Origin: Nissolia schottii
Taxonomy: Eukaryota > Streptophyta > Magnoliopsida > Fabales > Fabaceae
Direction of reading: 5' to 3'
DNA: 64,000 nt
Assembly (NCBI GenBank): GCA_003254905.1
Contig: QANU01056500.1
Span: 58,002-122,001 of the forward strand
A model generated the notes under the pieces. That model was not told where the DNA came from. It worked only from the letters and a program-made list of their open reading frames with translations, and made no database searches. Below, piece after piece: positions 1 through 11,627 of this stretch. Every line of letters begins with the position of its first letter. Position 1 is the stretch's first letter. The translations under genes were made by a program, and so were the position numbers.

Positions 1-2408
1 ATCATAGCTTAGGTGTGACGTCACCCTTTCTCATTCATCATTTCTTTCTTTCATTCTTTTATTCATTATTTCTTTTCATTAACCAATCCACCTTGCGGGA
101 TTGGTGAGGGGCTTGTCCGTAGACGTGCCAAGAGAGGGATTCCCTATCATATAACTACATACTGACTGCTAAGGCACACCAGACCCTTTTGTCTGGAATC
201 CTTCTTCAGATATCATGGTTCCCTAGAGTTCAATTATGCTCTTTTTATAACATTAGGTAATGACATCTAGTTCTCTACGGTCGTCCTAAGACGTAATGAC
301 GGCCGAGTCCTCATGATGCATGCTATTACAATTATAACACATAATGACACAGTTATATTATGTTTGTAGATATTACCTACACTTCTTATTATAACACCAT
401 CACTACCTCCCTTGTATTATTTGTACATAATTATTGACTATACTCCCCTTAATCTTAAATGACCTCATCACAACATACTACACCAGATCTAAGAATATAT
501 TTTATATATTTATGCTTCATTTTCTATATATGTATATTATTTTTGTATTTACTCTAATACCCACAACTAATTATATCACCATAATATACACCAATTATTA
601 TACTTATTTTGTTATTATTTTGTGGTTCGTATTAATTCCTAATTTCACACACATGTCATATTATCTCATAGCTTATTTACTAATTTTCACAATAATATTT
701 ATATTGTTCCGCATATATATCATTGATACAATTTTCATTATTACTTAGTCATTTATCTCTATATAATTTTAAACTCCACATTCCACAATCAATTACTTTT
801 TCCTTTTCAATTCTCGTATTTATATTATTTCGTTTATCAATATATCCATATTTTAATTATACTACACTATAGTTCTATATTATTTACGTATATGTACCCT
901 ATTTTATACCCATTATAACATTGTTGTACTAATTATGATAATATACATATACTTTTTCTTTAATTAAATCCTATTTCCCACACTTCACCATATCTCATAT
1001 ATTATATTATATTTTCTATATCTCTCTCACTCACTTTTTCATTACCTACCATATACCCCTTTACCCCCTGTATCCTTCTATGTTTACACATAATTATACT
1101 TCTCTATTTTACATGACTCATCTACGTTGCATCCTTCCTCATACATCATAATATCCATTTCATATACTTAACATTTCTATAAGTCATCACTCTGTAACGA
1201 TAAGTTGCAATACCCACCACATTCGTCCACAATAATTCACAGATCATACTTCCCATAGTTAACATTCATTATACACACTTATATTTTTCTAACCTCAAAA
1301 TTATGACAAATCGTTCAAGCATCATGATAAACATATTTTTGGCATAAAATCTACTAAGTTGGTTTTTCACATATCATACATATACCACATAAAATTCATC
1401 AAGGAGATGAATAAGTCAGGATTACCCACAAATACAATTATAATTTTCTAACCTCAAAAATACCTAAAATCATCTATGCCTCATAGTAAACTTATTTTTC
1501 ACATAAAATCTACTAAATCAGTTTCTCAGATATAAGCACATAAAGCAACATAAATATCCACATAGACAGTGGGTTTAAGATTACCCACCTCCAAATCCAG
1601 TTTGAAAACGGTAGAAGTGATGAGGAAAATTTCTTGAGCACTTCCCTGACAATCCCGCTATTTTTCCGGCGTCCGGCAGCATAACAGCATGGCACGAACC
1701 GGACAACAAAGCAAGAACAAGAACGAAACGAAGAAGAGGAAAAGTGAAGCGTCAAAGCTTCAGGGAAAGAAAGAAAAATGAATACATGTGCGTCAGGGGG
1801 TAAGAAAGAAAACAATTGAAAGAAAGTAAGGTAGAATCGGCGTCAGGGGCCTGGCTTTTTTTTTATAGCCAAAATTTTAGCTAAGAAAAAAAGAGAAAAA
1901 TAAAAAGAATATGGTGGTATTAAATGCATCCAATGCATTAGTCTTTGTTCCCTTTAAATGCTTCAGAAGCATCTGAATTTTCCTTCCCATAGACTATTGA
2001 CCACGAGGGTTCAGTGGTTAAAGCTTGGTTTTAAAATTTTTTTATCATGTTTGATCGCGTTTGCTCGTGTACGGATATCCTAAAAATATTCCGAGCACAT
2101 AGCCGCGATCTACTAATTTTCCAGATCATAGTGGTATGTCAGGTTAAAGTATTCGTGAATATTTCTCTGTGAGAGTATATTTTACGGATACCTTTGGGAC
2201 CTGACGGAATTTTCGATTTGGCCAAAAATTGACACGGACCTTACGGCATCTCGCAAGACCATGAAACAATTATTTCGACTGGCGTTTGAAGGAGATAAGT
2301 CTTGTAAATAATTTTTTCCGTCTAAATAATCGTCCTTAATGTACTTTTAATTAAGGAAAATTAGGATTTAAGCGAAATCTTAATAAGGAGAAAATTCGGG
2401 ATGTTACA
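1..2408. mobile_element. Long LTR of a Ty3/gypsy-type element, 5' end outside the window (copy 1 of 3)
   Basis: This stretch ends in GGGATGTTACA, the same terminus as two other long LTRs in the window (ends at 24117 and 61729). It shares internal blocks with them: an 'acatagacagtgg' block followed by 'tacccac' near 1560-1590, and a 'tgtttgatcgcgttt' block with 'cctaaaaatatt' and 'gatctactaatttt' at about 2045-2120. The left end lies before base 1, so neither its length nor a target duplication can be checked. No coding sequence is seen. The family is Ty3/gypsy by inference, possibly Tekay-like, from the long LTR and the TGTAACA/TGTTACA ends. It is a fossil. Confidence 0.65.
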
Positions 2409-2552
2409 ATCGAGCTTTCTGCAAATGGGTAATATTCATTGTTAATTTCTATCTAATTAGTAGCTCTTTTATGTATTTTAAACCCCTAGTACTCCAGACT
2501 TGATTGTGTATTTGACTAATTGATTTTATCTTTGTTGTTTCTTATTAATTAG

Positions 2553-4072
2553 TGAGAAGATTGAATGTGCCCTATTTGGAGATTATGTGGATACCTTTAA
2601 TAAATTTGTTGCACGTGGAAGTATAGAGTCTGCTATTTTGGTCTTACAATTTGTGAAGATCAAAACCTTTAAGGGTAATGATGTTGATTAAGCTGTTGTT
2701 TTTATGTTTTATTCAGATTTATATAATTTGTAATTTTTCAAATGACTTATGTTGTTTATTGTTGATTTTTGAATAAAATAAAGGTAAGATCGTTTTGCAA
2801 AATGCGATGAATGGGACAAGGATCTTGTTCAACCTTGATATTGCGGAGGTTATTGCTTTTCGGGAGAGGTAAACTAATACAGTTGGAGTTATTTGATATT
2901 ATGCAGCCGTTGCTTATTTTTGGTTACCTGTATGTGTATTGTTTCATCTACTCCTATATTGGGTCCTGGCATACTTTATGTTTTAATCAAAATGCTTATT
3001 TGTTAATCGATATTTCTAAATATTTATTTGCTAATTAATTTGTTTATTTTTCTTTTTTCAACTTGGTAGACATCGGTGTGGGTAGTTCTAAGGGTATTTC
3101 CATTATCTCTGGTGGCTCTAGCACTTCCATTGAGGGTGAGTTCATGAAGCATATCCTTTAAAAAAAAAAAAAAACAATATCGGAGCTCTTGACTAATATA
3201 GATGTAATTTATTAATTTTGGTTTTTCCATTGACTTGTATTAATTTCCTCTTACTTAATTGGCATGTGGTTTTCACACCCATTTTATCTTCTTCCTCCTT
3301 TATCCATTTGGTTGTAATCTTCTTTTTTATTATTATTTTTTGTCAGGATGGTAGTTGTATTATCCTTGCATCTGTCACTGATTTACTTAAGGTAGGGCCT
3401 TGGTTTTATTTGGCATGTAACTAATGCAATCGGTTTGTCGCTGGTGATAATGGTTTGTTCTTTTGCAAAGGATGCAACTGTGTTGCAACAAGTATGACAC
3501 CAAGGTTTGAATCTTGTACTTACTTGTTCATTGTGATATATTATAATCAATACCATTCAAGGGTGCTATGCTTAATCAAGTGTTGATTTAATCGCAAAAT
3601 CAAACCCTCGGTAGATATTTACTGAAGATTGGAGTGGAAGATAACACTTCTTCTGTCATACTTGTTCTATTCGACAAACAAGTTCAACAAGCTTTGGGCA
3701 AAACTTGTACTGATCTTGTTTCTATGTTATTTTGCATTGATTGTTATACTTGACGCAACCATTTTATGGTTGTTTTTGGTCTGGGTAAAATTCTACATTT
3801 AGAGGATATGGTCATTCATCTATTCCTATCTTCATTATGTAGGATGGTAATGTTATAGATATGCCAAAGTGTTTTGATGACTTGGGGGGGGGGAAAAAAT
3901 ATTTATTCCGTGTGGACATGAGCCCTACTGGATTTGGAAGCAAAGCAGGTTCATATATAGTTAGGCGCATATCTGAAGATGATAAACTCATTGGTCTTTA
4001 TGAGTTGGATGGTCATAACTCTAACGGTGCTGTTTGGGATGTTTCCAAAAAGATAAAGGTCGAGAAGATGTA
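2553..4072 (+). pseudogene. RPA1-like single-strand DNA-binding protein remnant (Helitron-borne)
   Basis: Exon-like pieces match the DNA-binding subunit of replication protein A. 2553-2674 encodes ECALFGDYVDTFNKFV followed by LVLQFVKIKTFKG, an OB-fold segment. 2784-2868 encodes IVLQNAMNGTRILFNLD. About 3610-3730 encodes GVEDNTSSVILVLFDKQ followed by ALGKTCTDL, which fits the RPA C-terminal OB fold. 3861-4072 encodes the last segment, including YLFRVDMSPTGFGSKAGSY. GT-AG boundaries are visible at several pieces, but exon phases do not chain cleanly (near 3070 the frame following from the previous exon meets a stop), and a G run lies at about 3883-3892. Plant Helitrons commonly carry such genes, which bind ssDNA during rolling-circle transposition. 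A decayed host RPA copy is possible but less likely given the helicase next to it. Confidence 0.7.
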
Positions 4073-5009
4073 GCTACTTTGCTGAAGGGCATGTGCATTA
4101 AAAGATGCTTCTTTTTTTGTGATAGCTGTTCTGCTTTGACTAATTGTTATTGCTATCATTTATTTTTCTTGTTTTAACTGTTTGTCTTTGTGAGTACTTA
4201 TTGTAAGTGTTCCTGTTGTATCCTGGGAAAGACATCTTGTGTGTGTGAGATTATGCGTATATGGCAATATTTTTTTGGCCTCTCGGCCTCCCACTTTATT
4301 AGAAGTGTATTTTATCTTATTGTTCAATGGTATTGGTTGCCAGGAGCTTATTATCTTGGATATTTTGATTGTGATTGGCGTTGGGATATATGTGTGTTGT
4401 GAACCAATTATTTTGATGAAGTGCGTTAATTTATCCAAGTAGTCTTTCGTTGTTACTATACTACTTTTTGCAATTGTATCTTGTGGTCTATACATGTACG
4501 TAGTTGAAAGTAATTCTTATATTATTGGGCCTAAACAACCCTGGTAGTGAAAAAAAAAAGATGGTTAATTCGACGGAAAAAAAATACATTTATTGTTGTT
4601 TATTGGGAGTTTGTCCAATGTTTAAAAGTAACCTTCGGTCTCAAAATACAGAGTACATTATAAAATCAAAACAATTGTGAAAATCACTATTTATATATTA
4701 TTGATTATGTGTGTGTTTGTGTGGTGCACGTTTTGAGTGCCCGTGCCAATTCTCAGTGTATTAGTTTTTAATAAAAAAAACTTTTATTAAATGCTTTAAT
4801 GACAACCATAAAACGGAAAAAATTAATGTGTGCTGGCGTGGGTACTCAACCGGTTGCGGAGGTACAGGCAAGACTTATGTTTGGAAGGCAATATCAAGTA
4901 AGTTGCATTTAATGGGTAAGATTGTTCTAAATGTTGATTCAAGTGGTATTGCATCTCTCTTAATGCTTGGTAGATGGACTGCTCATTCTATGTTTGGTAT
5001 ACCCATAGA

Positions 5010-5622
5010 TAAGGGTGGGAACAGGTTAGGCAGCCTGGCCTGTTAATGTATTACGAAAGTCTGTTAGACCTATTAGGATGGTCTGTTTATAGATATGTTC
5101 ATATGAGTTTTATTAAAAAATAAATTTACTTTACCTTCACTTGGACTCGAATTAAAAACAATTACCATATCAAGACAATGCCTTAACCACTAAACTTATA
5201 TCACTTTTTGTAATATTTTATGTCATCATATAAATTAATATAATTTAAGTAATGTTTTGGACTTAGATCCAAGAAAGTATTTGGATATTATTGGTCTTGT
5301 ATGTTTCAGGCTTAGATTTTGAAAGATGGTTGATTATTATTATTATTGAATGTTGTGTTATTGATTGTGTAACAGATAATAATAACAGACCCCAGTAACA
5401 AGTCACAATAACAGGCCGTAGTAATAGGTCAAACAAAAGATTTTTGATAATGAAAAAATATACACAGACAAGCCTATCACCTCCAGGCTAGGCCAGACCT
5501 CCCAAATAGGTTAGACCAGACTAAAAAATAACCTTTGATAGTTAAAAAGTCAGGCCTAGGCCAAAAAATAATGAAACAAGTCCAGTTTGTTAAAGGTCTG
5601 GCCTGACCTATTCTCATCCCTA
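5010..5622. mobile_element. hAT-type non-autonomous element nested in the Helitron helicase gene
   Basis: The insertion splits the helicase coding sequence. It is flanked by an 8-bp direct repeat, CCCATAGA (5002-5009 and 5623-5630). Its ends are imperfect inverted repeats: the left reads TAAGGGTGGGAACAGG and the inverted right end reads TAGGGATGAGAATAGG, continuing into a GC-rich tract built from 'aggtcaggcc'-like words. It has no coding capacity. An 8-bp target duplication with a TAGGG end fits the hAT superfamily. A related left end is seen at 26013. Confidence 0.75.
5120..5215 (-). repeat. tRNA-like (SINE-head-like) segment inside the hAT-type element
   Basis: On the minus strand the segment reads TAGTGGTTAAGG, which resembles a Pol III A box, and about 45 nt later ATTCGAGTCC, which resembles a B box. 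The spacing and order are those of a tRNA-derived promoter. No cloverleaf with paired arms was worked out, and no poly(A) tail or target duplication was found. It may be an old SINE head or a decayed tRNA copy carried by the element. Confidence 0.3.
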
Positions 5623-7646
5623 CCCATAGACCTCAATGACGAATCTGTTTGTAATATCAAACAAAATACTGCCAAGGCTGAATTATTGCAGCTTACGAGC
5701 TTAATTATTTGGGATGAAGCCCCCCCATTTGTCCATAGATGAGCGTTTGAAGCTTTGGACCATACACTCAAGGATATTATGTGGTTCCTGAATCCACAAA
5801 GCCTTATACAACCTTTTGGTGGAAAGGCTGTAGTGCTTGGGGTGATTTTAGGCAGGTTCTCCCAGTAATTCCAAAAGCTTCGAGGACAGATATTGTGAAT
5901 GCATGTATAAGTTCATCACATTTATGGAAAAAATGCAATGTGTTGGTGTTAAAACATGAGACTTCAACTTGATAATGACAATGACAATAATTCAAGTGAC
6001 ATTGAATTTGCTCAATTGTTGCTGGATATTGGTGATGGAAAAGCAAGCATATCCAATGGACTTGACGATGATGTTGATATTCCTTTGGAAAATTTAATAC
6101 TAACGTCAACTGACCATATTGCCTCCTTGGTTGAATTTGTTTATCTGTCACTACTTGTCCTAAATGACAACTTCACTTGTTTTCAAGATAATGTTATGTT
6201 GGCACTCACATTAGAAGTTGTTGAAGGCATTAATGATTATGTTATTTCACTACTCCCAGGGGATGAAAAAGTTTATTTAAGCTTGGATTCTGTTTGCAAC
6301 AGCGATGCAAATATTGGAGTGGACAATGAATGACTCAATGTCGAGTTTTTGAACTCCATCAAGTGTTCTGGAATTCCAAACCATAAAATTAGACTAAAAA
6401 GAGGTGTTGCAATGATGTTGTTGAGAAATATTGATCAATCATGTGGCTTGTGCAGTGCAACTCGATTGATTGTTGAAGAGTTGTTTGAGAATGTGATTGC
6501 AGCTAAGGTGGCATGCGGCACTAACATTGGAGACAAGGTCTTTATACCACGAATGAATCTAATATCCAGTGAATCATCAACACCTTCGAAATTTTTGAGG
6601 AGGCAGTTTCCGATCATGTTATGCTTTGCAATGACCATAAATAAGAGCCAAGGTCAGACTCTATCTTGGGTAGGGCTTTATTTGCTGAGATCAATATTTT
6701 CTCACGGACAACTTTATGTGGCCATGTCCCGTGTTAGGAATAAAAGTGGACTGAAAGTGGTTATTAGCAACGAATCTACTGAATTAATGTCTTCTACAAA
6801 GAATGTTCTTTTCACTGAAATCTTTGCCAAAACTCACCCTCAGTTGGGTATTGGTGGTTGGAAATTTATATTTCCAATATTTGTGAGTTCATATTTGTTA
6901 ACGACTATATTAGCTATTTATTATAAATGGCTTAATTTTGTGATCTAATTATTTGATTAAAAGCCTATTGGACTTAAAGAAAATGAATGTGGGCCCAAAT
7001 GGGTAGGTGCCAGTATTGGCCCATCAGGAGATAATGGGAATCCTGGTGAGCTTAAATACGTCAGGAACGGTTGTGGTCCCCAAGACACCAAATCAGAAAT
7101 CGTTTTACTTCTCCCCATCTGAAGAGAAACAGAAGGTCCCACGGAGGAACTAAGGAGGTTTGGTTGAGGAAGGCCATGGAACCACCGCTCCCGTTCGCGC
7201 TCAATCGCTGCAAAGATTTGCGGTCATCAATCATGGATACAGGTATTTTGCAGTCCCTTAATCCTTAGTAATCGTCGATCGTTAATTCTAACATTGGTTG
7301 TTAATTGTAAGTTGGTATTATTGTGATATTTGTTGATGACCATCATATGTTTTAATTTAAACTTTTGTTCCAACCAGGTACGTTTAGTGTTATCTAGAAT
7401 GATACCATTTGGTAAGCATGTAACTAATCATGTGCATTGTTCTGGGCTCATGTAACATGTCTGCATGATATGTGCTCATGGTCAATAGATGATTAAAAGA
7501 AAGTTAAGAAACATTTGTTGATAGATCAAAATTTCATCTATATACTTTTTGGATATTGATTCTTATTATATATGTTTCATTGGCCACTTATTATGTACAT
7601 GTGATGGTAACATCATTGTGGATGACTTGTTTTTTTTAGTGAGTTT

Positions 7647-7676
7647 GCCCGGTGCATGGCACGGGCTAATCACTAG
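7647..7676 (+). other. Helitron 3' terminus: hairpin plus CTAG
   Basis: GCCCG-G-TGC pairs with GCACGGGC across an ATG loop (7647-7666), a stem of eight pairs with one bulged G. Six bases later comes CTAG (7673-7676), followed by T (7677), as expected for insertion between A and T. This matches the CTRR end and subterminal hairpin that define Helitrons. Confidence 0.8.
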
Positions 7677-9296
7677 TTCATAAACAATCACAACCTTTTA
7701 CATTAAAAGAAAGATTGAAATTGGTTGTTATTGGATCCACAATCAAGTAGTTGTTCATGCATCCAATAAAACAAAATGATCTGGGTGTGAGAGTGGATAA
7801 AGTTTTCTTACAATCTTAGATTTTTTAAAAAAAGAAGATTGAAATTGGTTTTGTCCTTGTTTTTGAGATTCCTCGATTATAAAAATATTCTCTGTGAATG
7901 AATTTGTTATTATTTTCCTTTATAAGGTGAGAAAAATAAAGCATATTTTCCTGATGTGATTGAATTAAAATGTTTAATGGTAGCCAAAATAATCAATTGT
8001 TCAAATACTTAGTCATTTTGTATACCAAATAATCAACTTTCATCGCGTAAACAACATAAAAAAAATGACCAACTTTCATAGAAACAATTCTACATAATTA
8101 AAAAATATTTACCAACAAGTTTTTAGACAAGTGATACGCAATTTGGTCTTGCACAATGATTACACATGTCTGATTTTGAAAAAGCATACTTGTTAAAAGA
8201 GAGAATCACGTTTAATGCATTATCCCTTTAATTGTGAAAATAATGTCTCCCACAATTTTAAATTATCAAGTGATTATAAAATATTTTTAAAATATTTGAA
8301 AAAAAACTGAGTTTATAGTCAAATTAAAAAAATAAAATCAATCACTCATTCATCTAAGAATCATTAAGTAAGTCAAATCTTTCTAACAAAATTACTGATT
8401 CTAATATTTTAAAATATCAAAAGAATACTAACGGCAACCAAAATTACATAGAAATAAAAATAAGTGTAGTTCAGAAAGAAAGTCCTACTTTACATAAATT
8501 GAAGGAATTTCTTTTTCATTAAGTATCTTTTGAATCTCTTAAAAAATTAAATATTTAGTACTTAAAATATTTGGATAATAATATTATTAAATATTGACAT
8601 AATTTTATAAAATTCCTGACAATACTTAAATCGAAGGGGAGTGAAAAGTATTTGTATACTTACAACTTATCAAAATTAATCCTTTATTACTATAAAAAAA
8701 AATTAAGTTGCGCCCATTCTATTTTTTTTCTTCCATTTTTCTACGTGTATGTAAATCCTCTCCCCCATTAGAAACAATCACGTTGAACAAGTATTGTGGA
8801 TCCTAAAATGTGGTTGACTCTCCCGAGTAAAATTTAAATCGGGATTCACTAAGTTGTTGCCGTAGACTAACACCCCTTTTTTTATTCTTAATTTGATAAG
8901 ACGTTGAAGCACAATTATTTATTTATGTATAAAATCAGTTGAAAAAGAATTGAATTTCTGACATACCTAAAAGAGGCTTGTGACAAGATAAAATGAAACT
9001 CATATTCCCTGCGGTCAGTCGCACTGACATGTGGGATGCAACCTGCACATTCACGCGCTGCTCCCAGTCCTCAGTCCACTCCAACCCAATTAAAAAATAA
9101 GCTGCATTAAATAATAAGAAGAATTTTAAAAAAAAATTGGTTCACATTCTTTCATTACACTTAAACAAAAACGAATATACAATATATATTTCATTGAAGT
9201 ATGTATTTTCCATTCGAAAATTCCCTTACTAGACTCTCTCTTAAGCAGGGCACAACCGCACAAACACAAACACACTCCTTTTCAAGTTTCAAACTC
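7677..9296. other. AT-rich spacer upstream of the EAR-motif gene
   Basis: This is a 1.6-kb, strongly AT-rich stretch without a supportable gene or terminal-repeat element. The last 100-200 bases presumably hold the promoter of the next gene. 'acaatatatatttcat' near 9180 is the best TATA-like sequence, but the transcription start is not known. Confidence 0.5.
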
Positions 9297-9319
9297 TCTC
9301 TCTCTCTCTCTCTCTCTCT
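9297..9319 (+). repeat. (CT)n tract in the probable 5' leader of the EAR-motif gene
   Basis: A pure CT run lies about 80 bases upstream of the start codon at 9397. CT-rich leaders are common in plant genes. Placing it in the 5' UTR is inference. Confidence 0.7.
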
Positions 9320-9396
9320 ATGCTATAAATTCTGTGTCTTTGCATTTTCCAAAGCTGCCACAGAGAGAGACGACGGAAGAGAGCAATAGGAAGAGG

Positions 9397-10498
9397 ATGA
9401 TGAGTGACGAAGACGATGTCGCCGAAACCCTTCTTCTGCTTTCCAGGACGACCACGTCTGATAACTGCTTCCGATTCACCAGCTGGGGCTGCAAGCGGCG
9501 GAGATCTGCCATCGATGTTCCCTTCTCGTGGCCGCCAAAAGCAGAGGCTTCCAGCCCTGCCACCCCTCTCTCCTTCTCCGCCGTCCCCACTGAATCTGAC
9601 GACAAGGACGATTCTGCCCCCCGACCCCCACCAACAACCCACCCCTCTCTCAAAAAGGTACTCCCTCTCCCTCAATCAATCACTTCTTCTTCTTCTTCTT
9701 CTTCTTTCGATCCCTTTATTTTTTAACCAACCGTTTCGATTCTTCTTTCATCCTTCCTATTCCTTATCTAATTTCTGGATGTTTTCGGTTGCTCTGTTAG
9801 AAGAAGGAGCATTATCTTCAGAGCATACAGGACCTCAAGAAAGACAACGACTTGCTTGCTGGTGTAAGTTTTTTTTTTCCCCCCCTCCCCAATTGCTGAA
9901 CCTTTTTTTATAATTTTGTTTTTTAATTAAAAAAAAAAGGAATTGTTGATAAGTGGTTGATGATCTGTGTAAAATCCTAACAGGAGATAAAGAATGTCCA
10001 GAGTTATTTTGACCGAGTCAAGGATTTTAATTCCAAGTTGAAAGCAAGAAAACTGGAGGTTTGTACTACCACTATCAATAAACACCCATCAGCTTCGTGT
10101 TTATCTTTTGTTTTGATTCTTTTTTTTATTTTTTAAAATTTTTTATTTATGTTGCTTTATTATCACTTTTTTCAGTTGTGGGCCCCCCCAACCCTATTTT
10201 ATTTTTGATTTAATAAAATCACCACTTTTTTTTACAGCTAATGAGTGATGGTGCAAGTCAGAAGAGGGCTGCTGCTGCTGCTCCTGCTCCTCCGCCGCAG
10301 ATCCGCGAGAGCGAGGGCGTTGCTCAGCCGGCGTCGTGTGACCAGCAAACGACATCGTATCCCAGTGGGTCGGATGCGGGCAACAGAAACAGTAATGATA
10401 ATGTGGGCCCATTTGAAATTCCTGATCTGAACTTGCCGGCTGCTGAGGTTGAGGAAGAGGAGTGTGTTGAAGCGTTGGATAAAAAGAATTTGAGTTGA
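9397..10498 (+). CDS. Small EAR-motif (DLNLP) protein with a short coiled coil, function unknown
   Basis: Four exons, 9397-9657, 9801-9863, 9984-10058 and 10238-10498, all joined in phase 0 with GT-AG introns, give 219 residues. The N-terminal 87 residues are acidic then basic (CKRRRSAID near residue 32, a possible nuclear signal) and end Pro-rich. Exons 2 and 3 encode a charged helical segment of about 46 residues with YLQSIQDLKKDNDLL and FNSKLKARKLE, likely a coiled coil. Exon 4 has an alanine/proline tract and near the end IPDLNLPA (residues 194-201), an exact DLNxP/LxLxL-type EAR motif that in plants recruits TOPLESS-family corepressors, then an acidic tail. I do not recognise a named family. 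The role as a transcriptional corepressor adaptor is inference from the motif. ATG 9397 is followed directly by a second ATG at 9400. A 3' UTR with AATAAA at 10876 follows. Confidence 0.85.
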
Positions 10499-10875
10499 CG
10501 CAAGGGATTCAGATTGGAAGGGTCAAAGAATCCCTGCTAATCTTCTACATGATGATGGAGATGATACTTGTTAGTCATAGATAGACAGAAACTCATATAG
10601 TGATAGATTATGTGTATACACACATTCTTCTTTATTTCTTTATTTTTTTTTAATTTTAATTTTATTTTCATTTTTATTTTCAGTTTGACTCTTCCCCTTT
10701 TAGATTTACCTTCGGTACGGTTATTATCTTATGCTGGAGAAAATTCATTTTTTTGTAAGGGTATTTGATGGTAGCGAGGCCATAGGGGAGAGAGACTTTG
10801 TTGGATGTATGTTGCAACAAGGATGGTGATAACAAGTCTGTCCCTGAACCCGAATTTCAAGTAATTTAGAGGAAT

Positions 10876-10881
10876 AATAAA
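10876..10881 (+). terminator. Possible polyadenylation signal of the EAR-motif gene
   Basis: AATAAA lies 378 bases after the stop codon at 10498, in an AT-rich 3' region. Plant signals are loose, so this is only the best visible candidate. Confidence 0.35.
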
Positions 10882-11286
10882 TATTGATTATTGAATGAGT
10901 TAAGTACAATTTATTTTTTAAGATATTAATTAATTATATATATATTTTGTTTTCTTTACTTTGTTTAGTATTTATGAAGATTTGCAAAACGATATTTCTC
11001 ATTTTTCGAAAACTCCAGTTAGCTAAGGTAGAAGAAATAGCTAGTAAGTACAGTTGTTTTTAGCATTCCATTTTATCTTTTATTTTTTTAATAAGCACAT
11101 TCCATTTTATCTGGATTTTGGTGTTTCAAAATGGATTTTTGTCTTTTAATACTAGTAAATATGTTAATACATTTATTTATTTATTCTTCATCTTTCAAAA
11201 CCTGTCTTTTTTTTTTAATATATAACGGGTGGGTTAATAGATGAATTATACTTAACTAATTCTACATTGATTTTAGTGCCACTAGT

Positions 11287-11627
11287 TAGGGTTGACATGG
11301 GTCAAGTCGAACCCGACCATGTTTTGGACCCGATCTAACTTTAATGGGTCAGATCGAGTCGAGTCAAATTTTATATTTTTGGTTGGGTGGCCGCTGGACC
11401 TGTGACCCGTTTGGGTAGGGTCAGGTTATACTTTTTGTTTTTTAACATATATAAAATAATAAAAATAATAAAATAAAATGACAGGTTGGGTTGATTTTGA
11501 TAACTTAGACCTGACACCCAACCTAACACAAGTGATGGGTCAGGCGGGTTGGACTCATCGACCCCAACTTAACCTGACCTAAAAAGAGTCAGGTCGACGG
11601 GTCGAACTCACCCACTAAACACCCCTA
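11287..11627. mobile_element. hAT-type MITE, 341 bp
   Basis: The element starts TAGGGTTGACATGGG and ends CACCCCTA. Its ends are imperfect inverted repeats, and the interior is built of 'gggtc/gaccc' words. It is flanked by the 8-bp repeats CCACTAGT (11279-11286) and CTACTAGT (11628-11635), with one mismatch. No coding capacity. The terminal TAGGG and the 8-bp duplication fit hAT. Confidence 0.75.

Larger units (their letters stand above)
4840..6830 (+). pseudogene. PIF1-family helicase remnant of the Helitron
   Basis: A Walker A motif, GCGGTGKT, is encoded near 4853, followed by an NVDSSGIASLL segment and TAHSMFGIPID, as in PIF1-like helicases. After a 613-bp insertion the gene resumes at about 5631 with Walker B LIIWDEAP. 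Then come a GDFRQVLPVIP-like motif near 5845, SSHLWKKCNV, and a long tail with IRLKRGVAMMLLRNID (about 6390), FPIMLCFAMTINKSQGQTL (about 6609) and LYVAMSRVRNKSGLKVVI (about 6712), the helicase C-terminal motifs. The reading frame is broken: a TGA stands for Trp shortly after Walker B, frames change near 5780 and 5960, and a TGA at about 6331 splits the last two segments. The gene is not functional. Confidence 0.85.
2409..7676 (+). mobile_element. Decayed Helitron with RPA1-like and PIF1-helicase genes; 3' end intact, 5' end not seen
   Basis: The region carries remains of the two proteins typical of plant autonomous Helitrons, an RPA1-like protein (2553-4072) and a PIF1-type helicase (4840-6830). 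It ends in a GC-rich hairpin (7647-7666) followed after six bases by CTAG and then T, the canonical Helitron 3' end. The 5' TC end and the Rep (HUH nuclease) part are not seen. The left side is occupied by the long LTR ending at 2408, which may have inserted into the Helitron or cut it off. The helicase gene is interrupted by a hAT-type insertion (5010-5622). Many stops and frame breaks show that the element is dead. Confidence 0.75.

Noticed and set aside
434-748. 104-residue open frame, very rich in Ile, Tyr and Phe
   Set aside because: It lies inside the AT-rich part of the long LTR. The composition only reflects AT bias and no family is recognisable.
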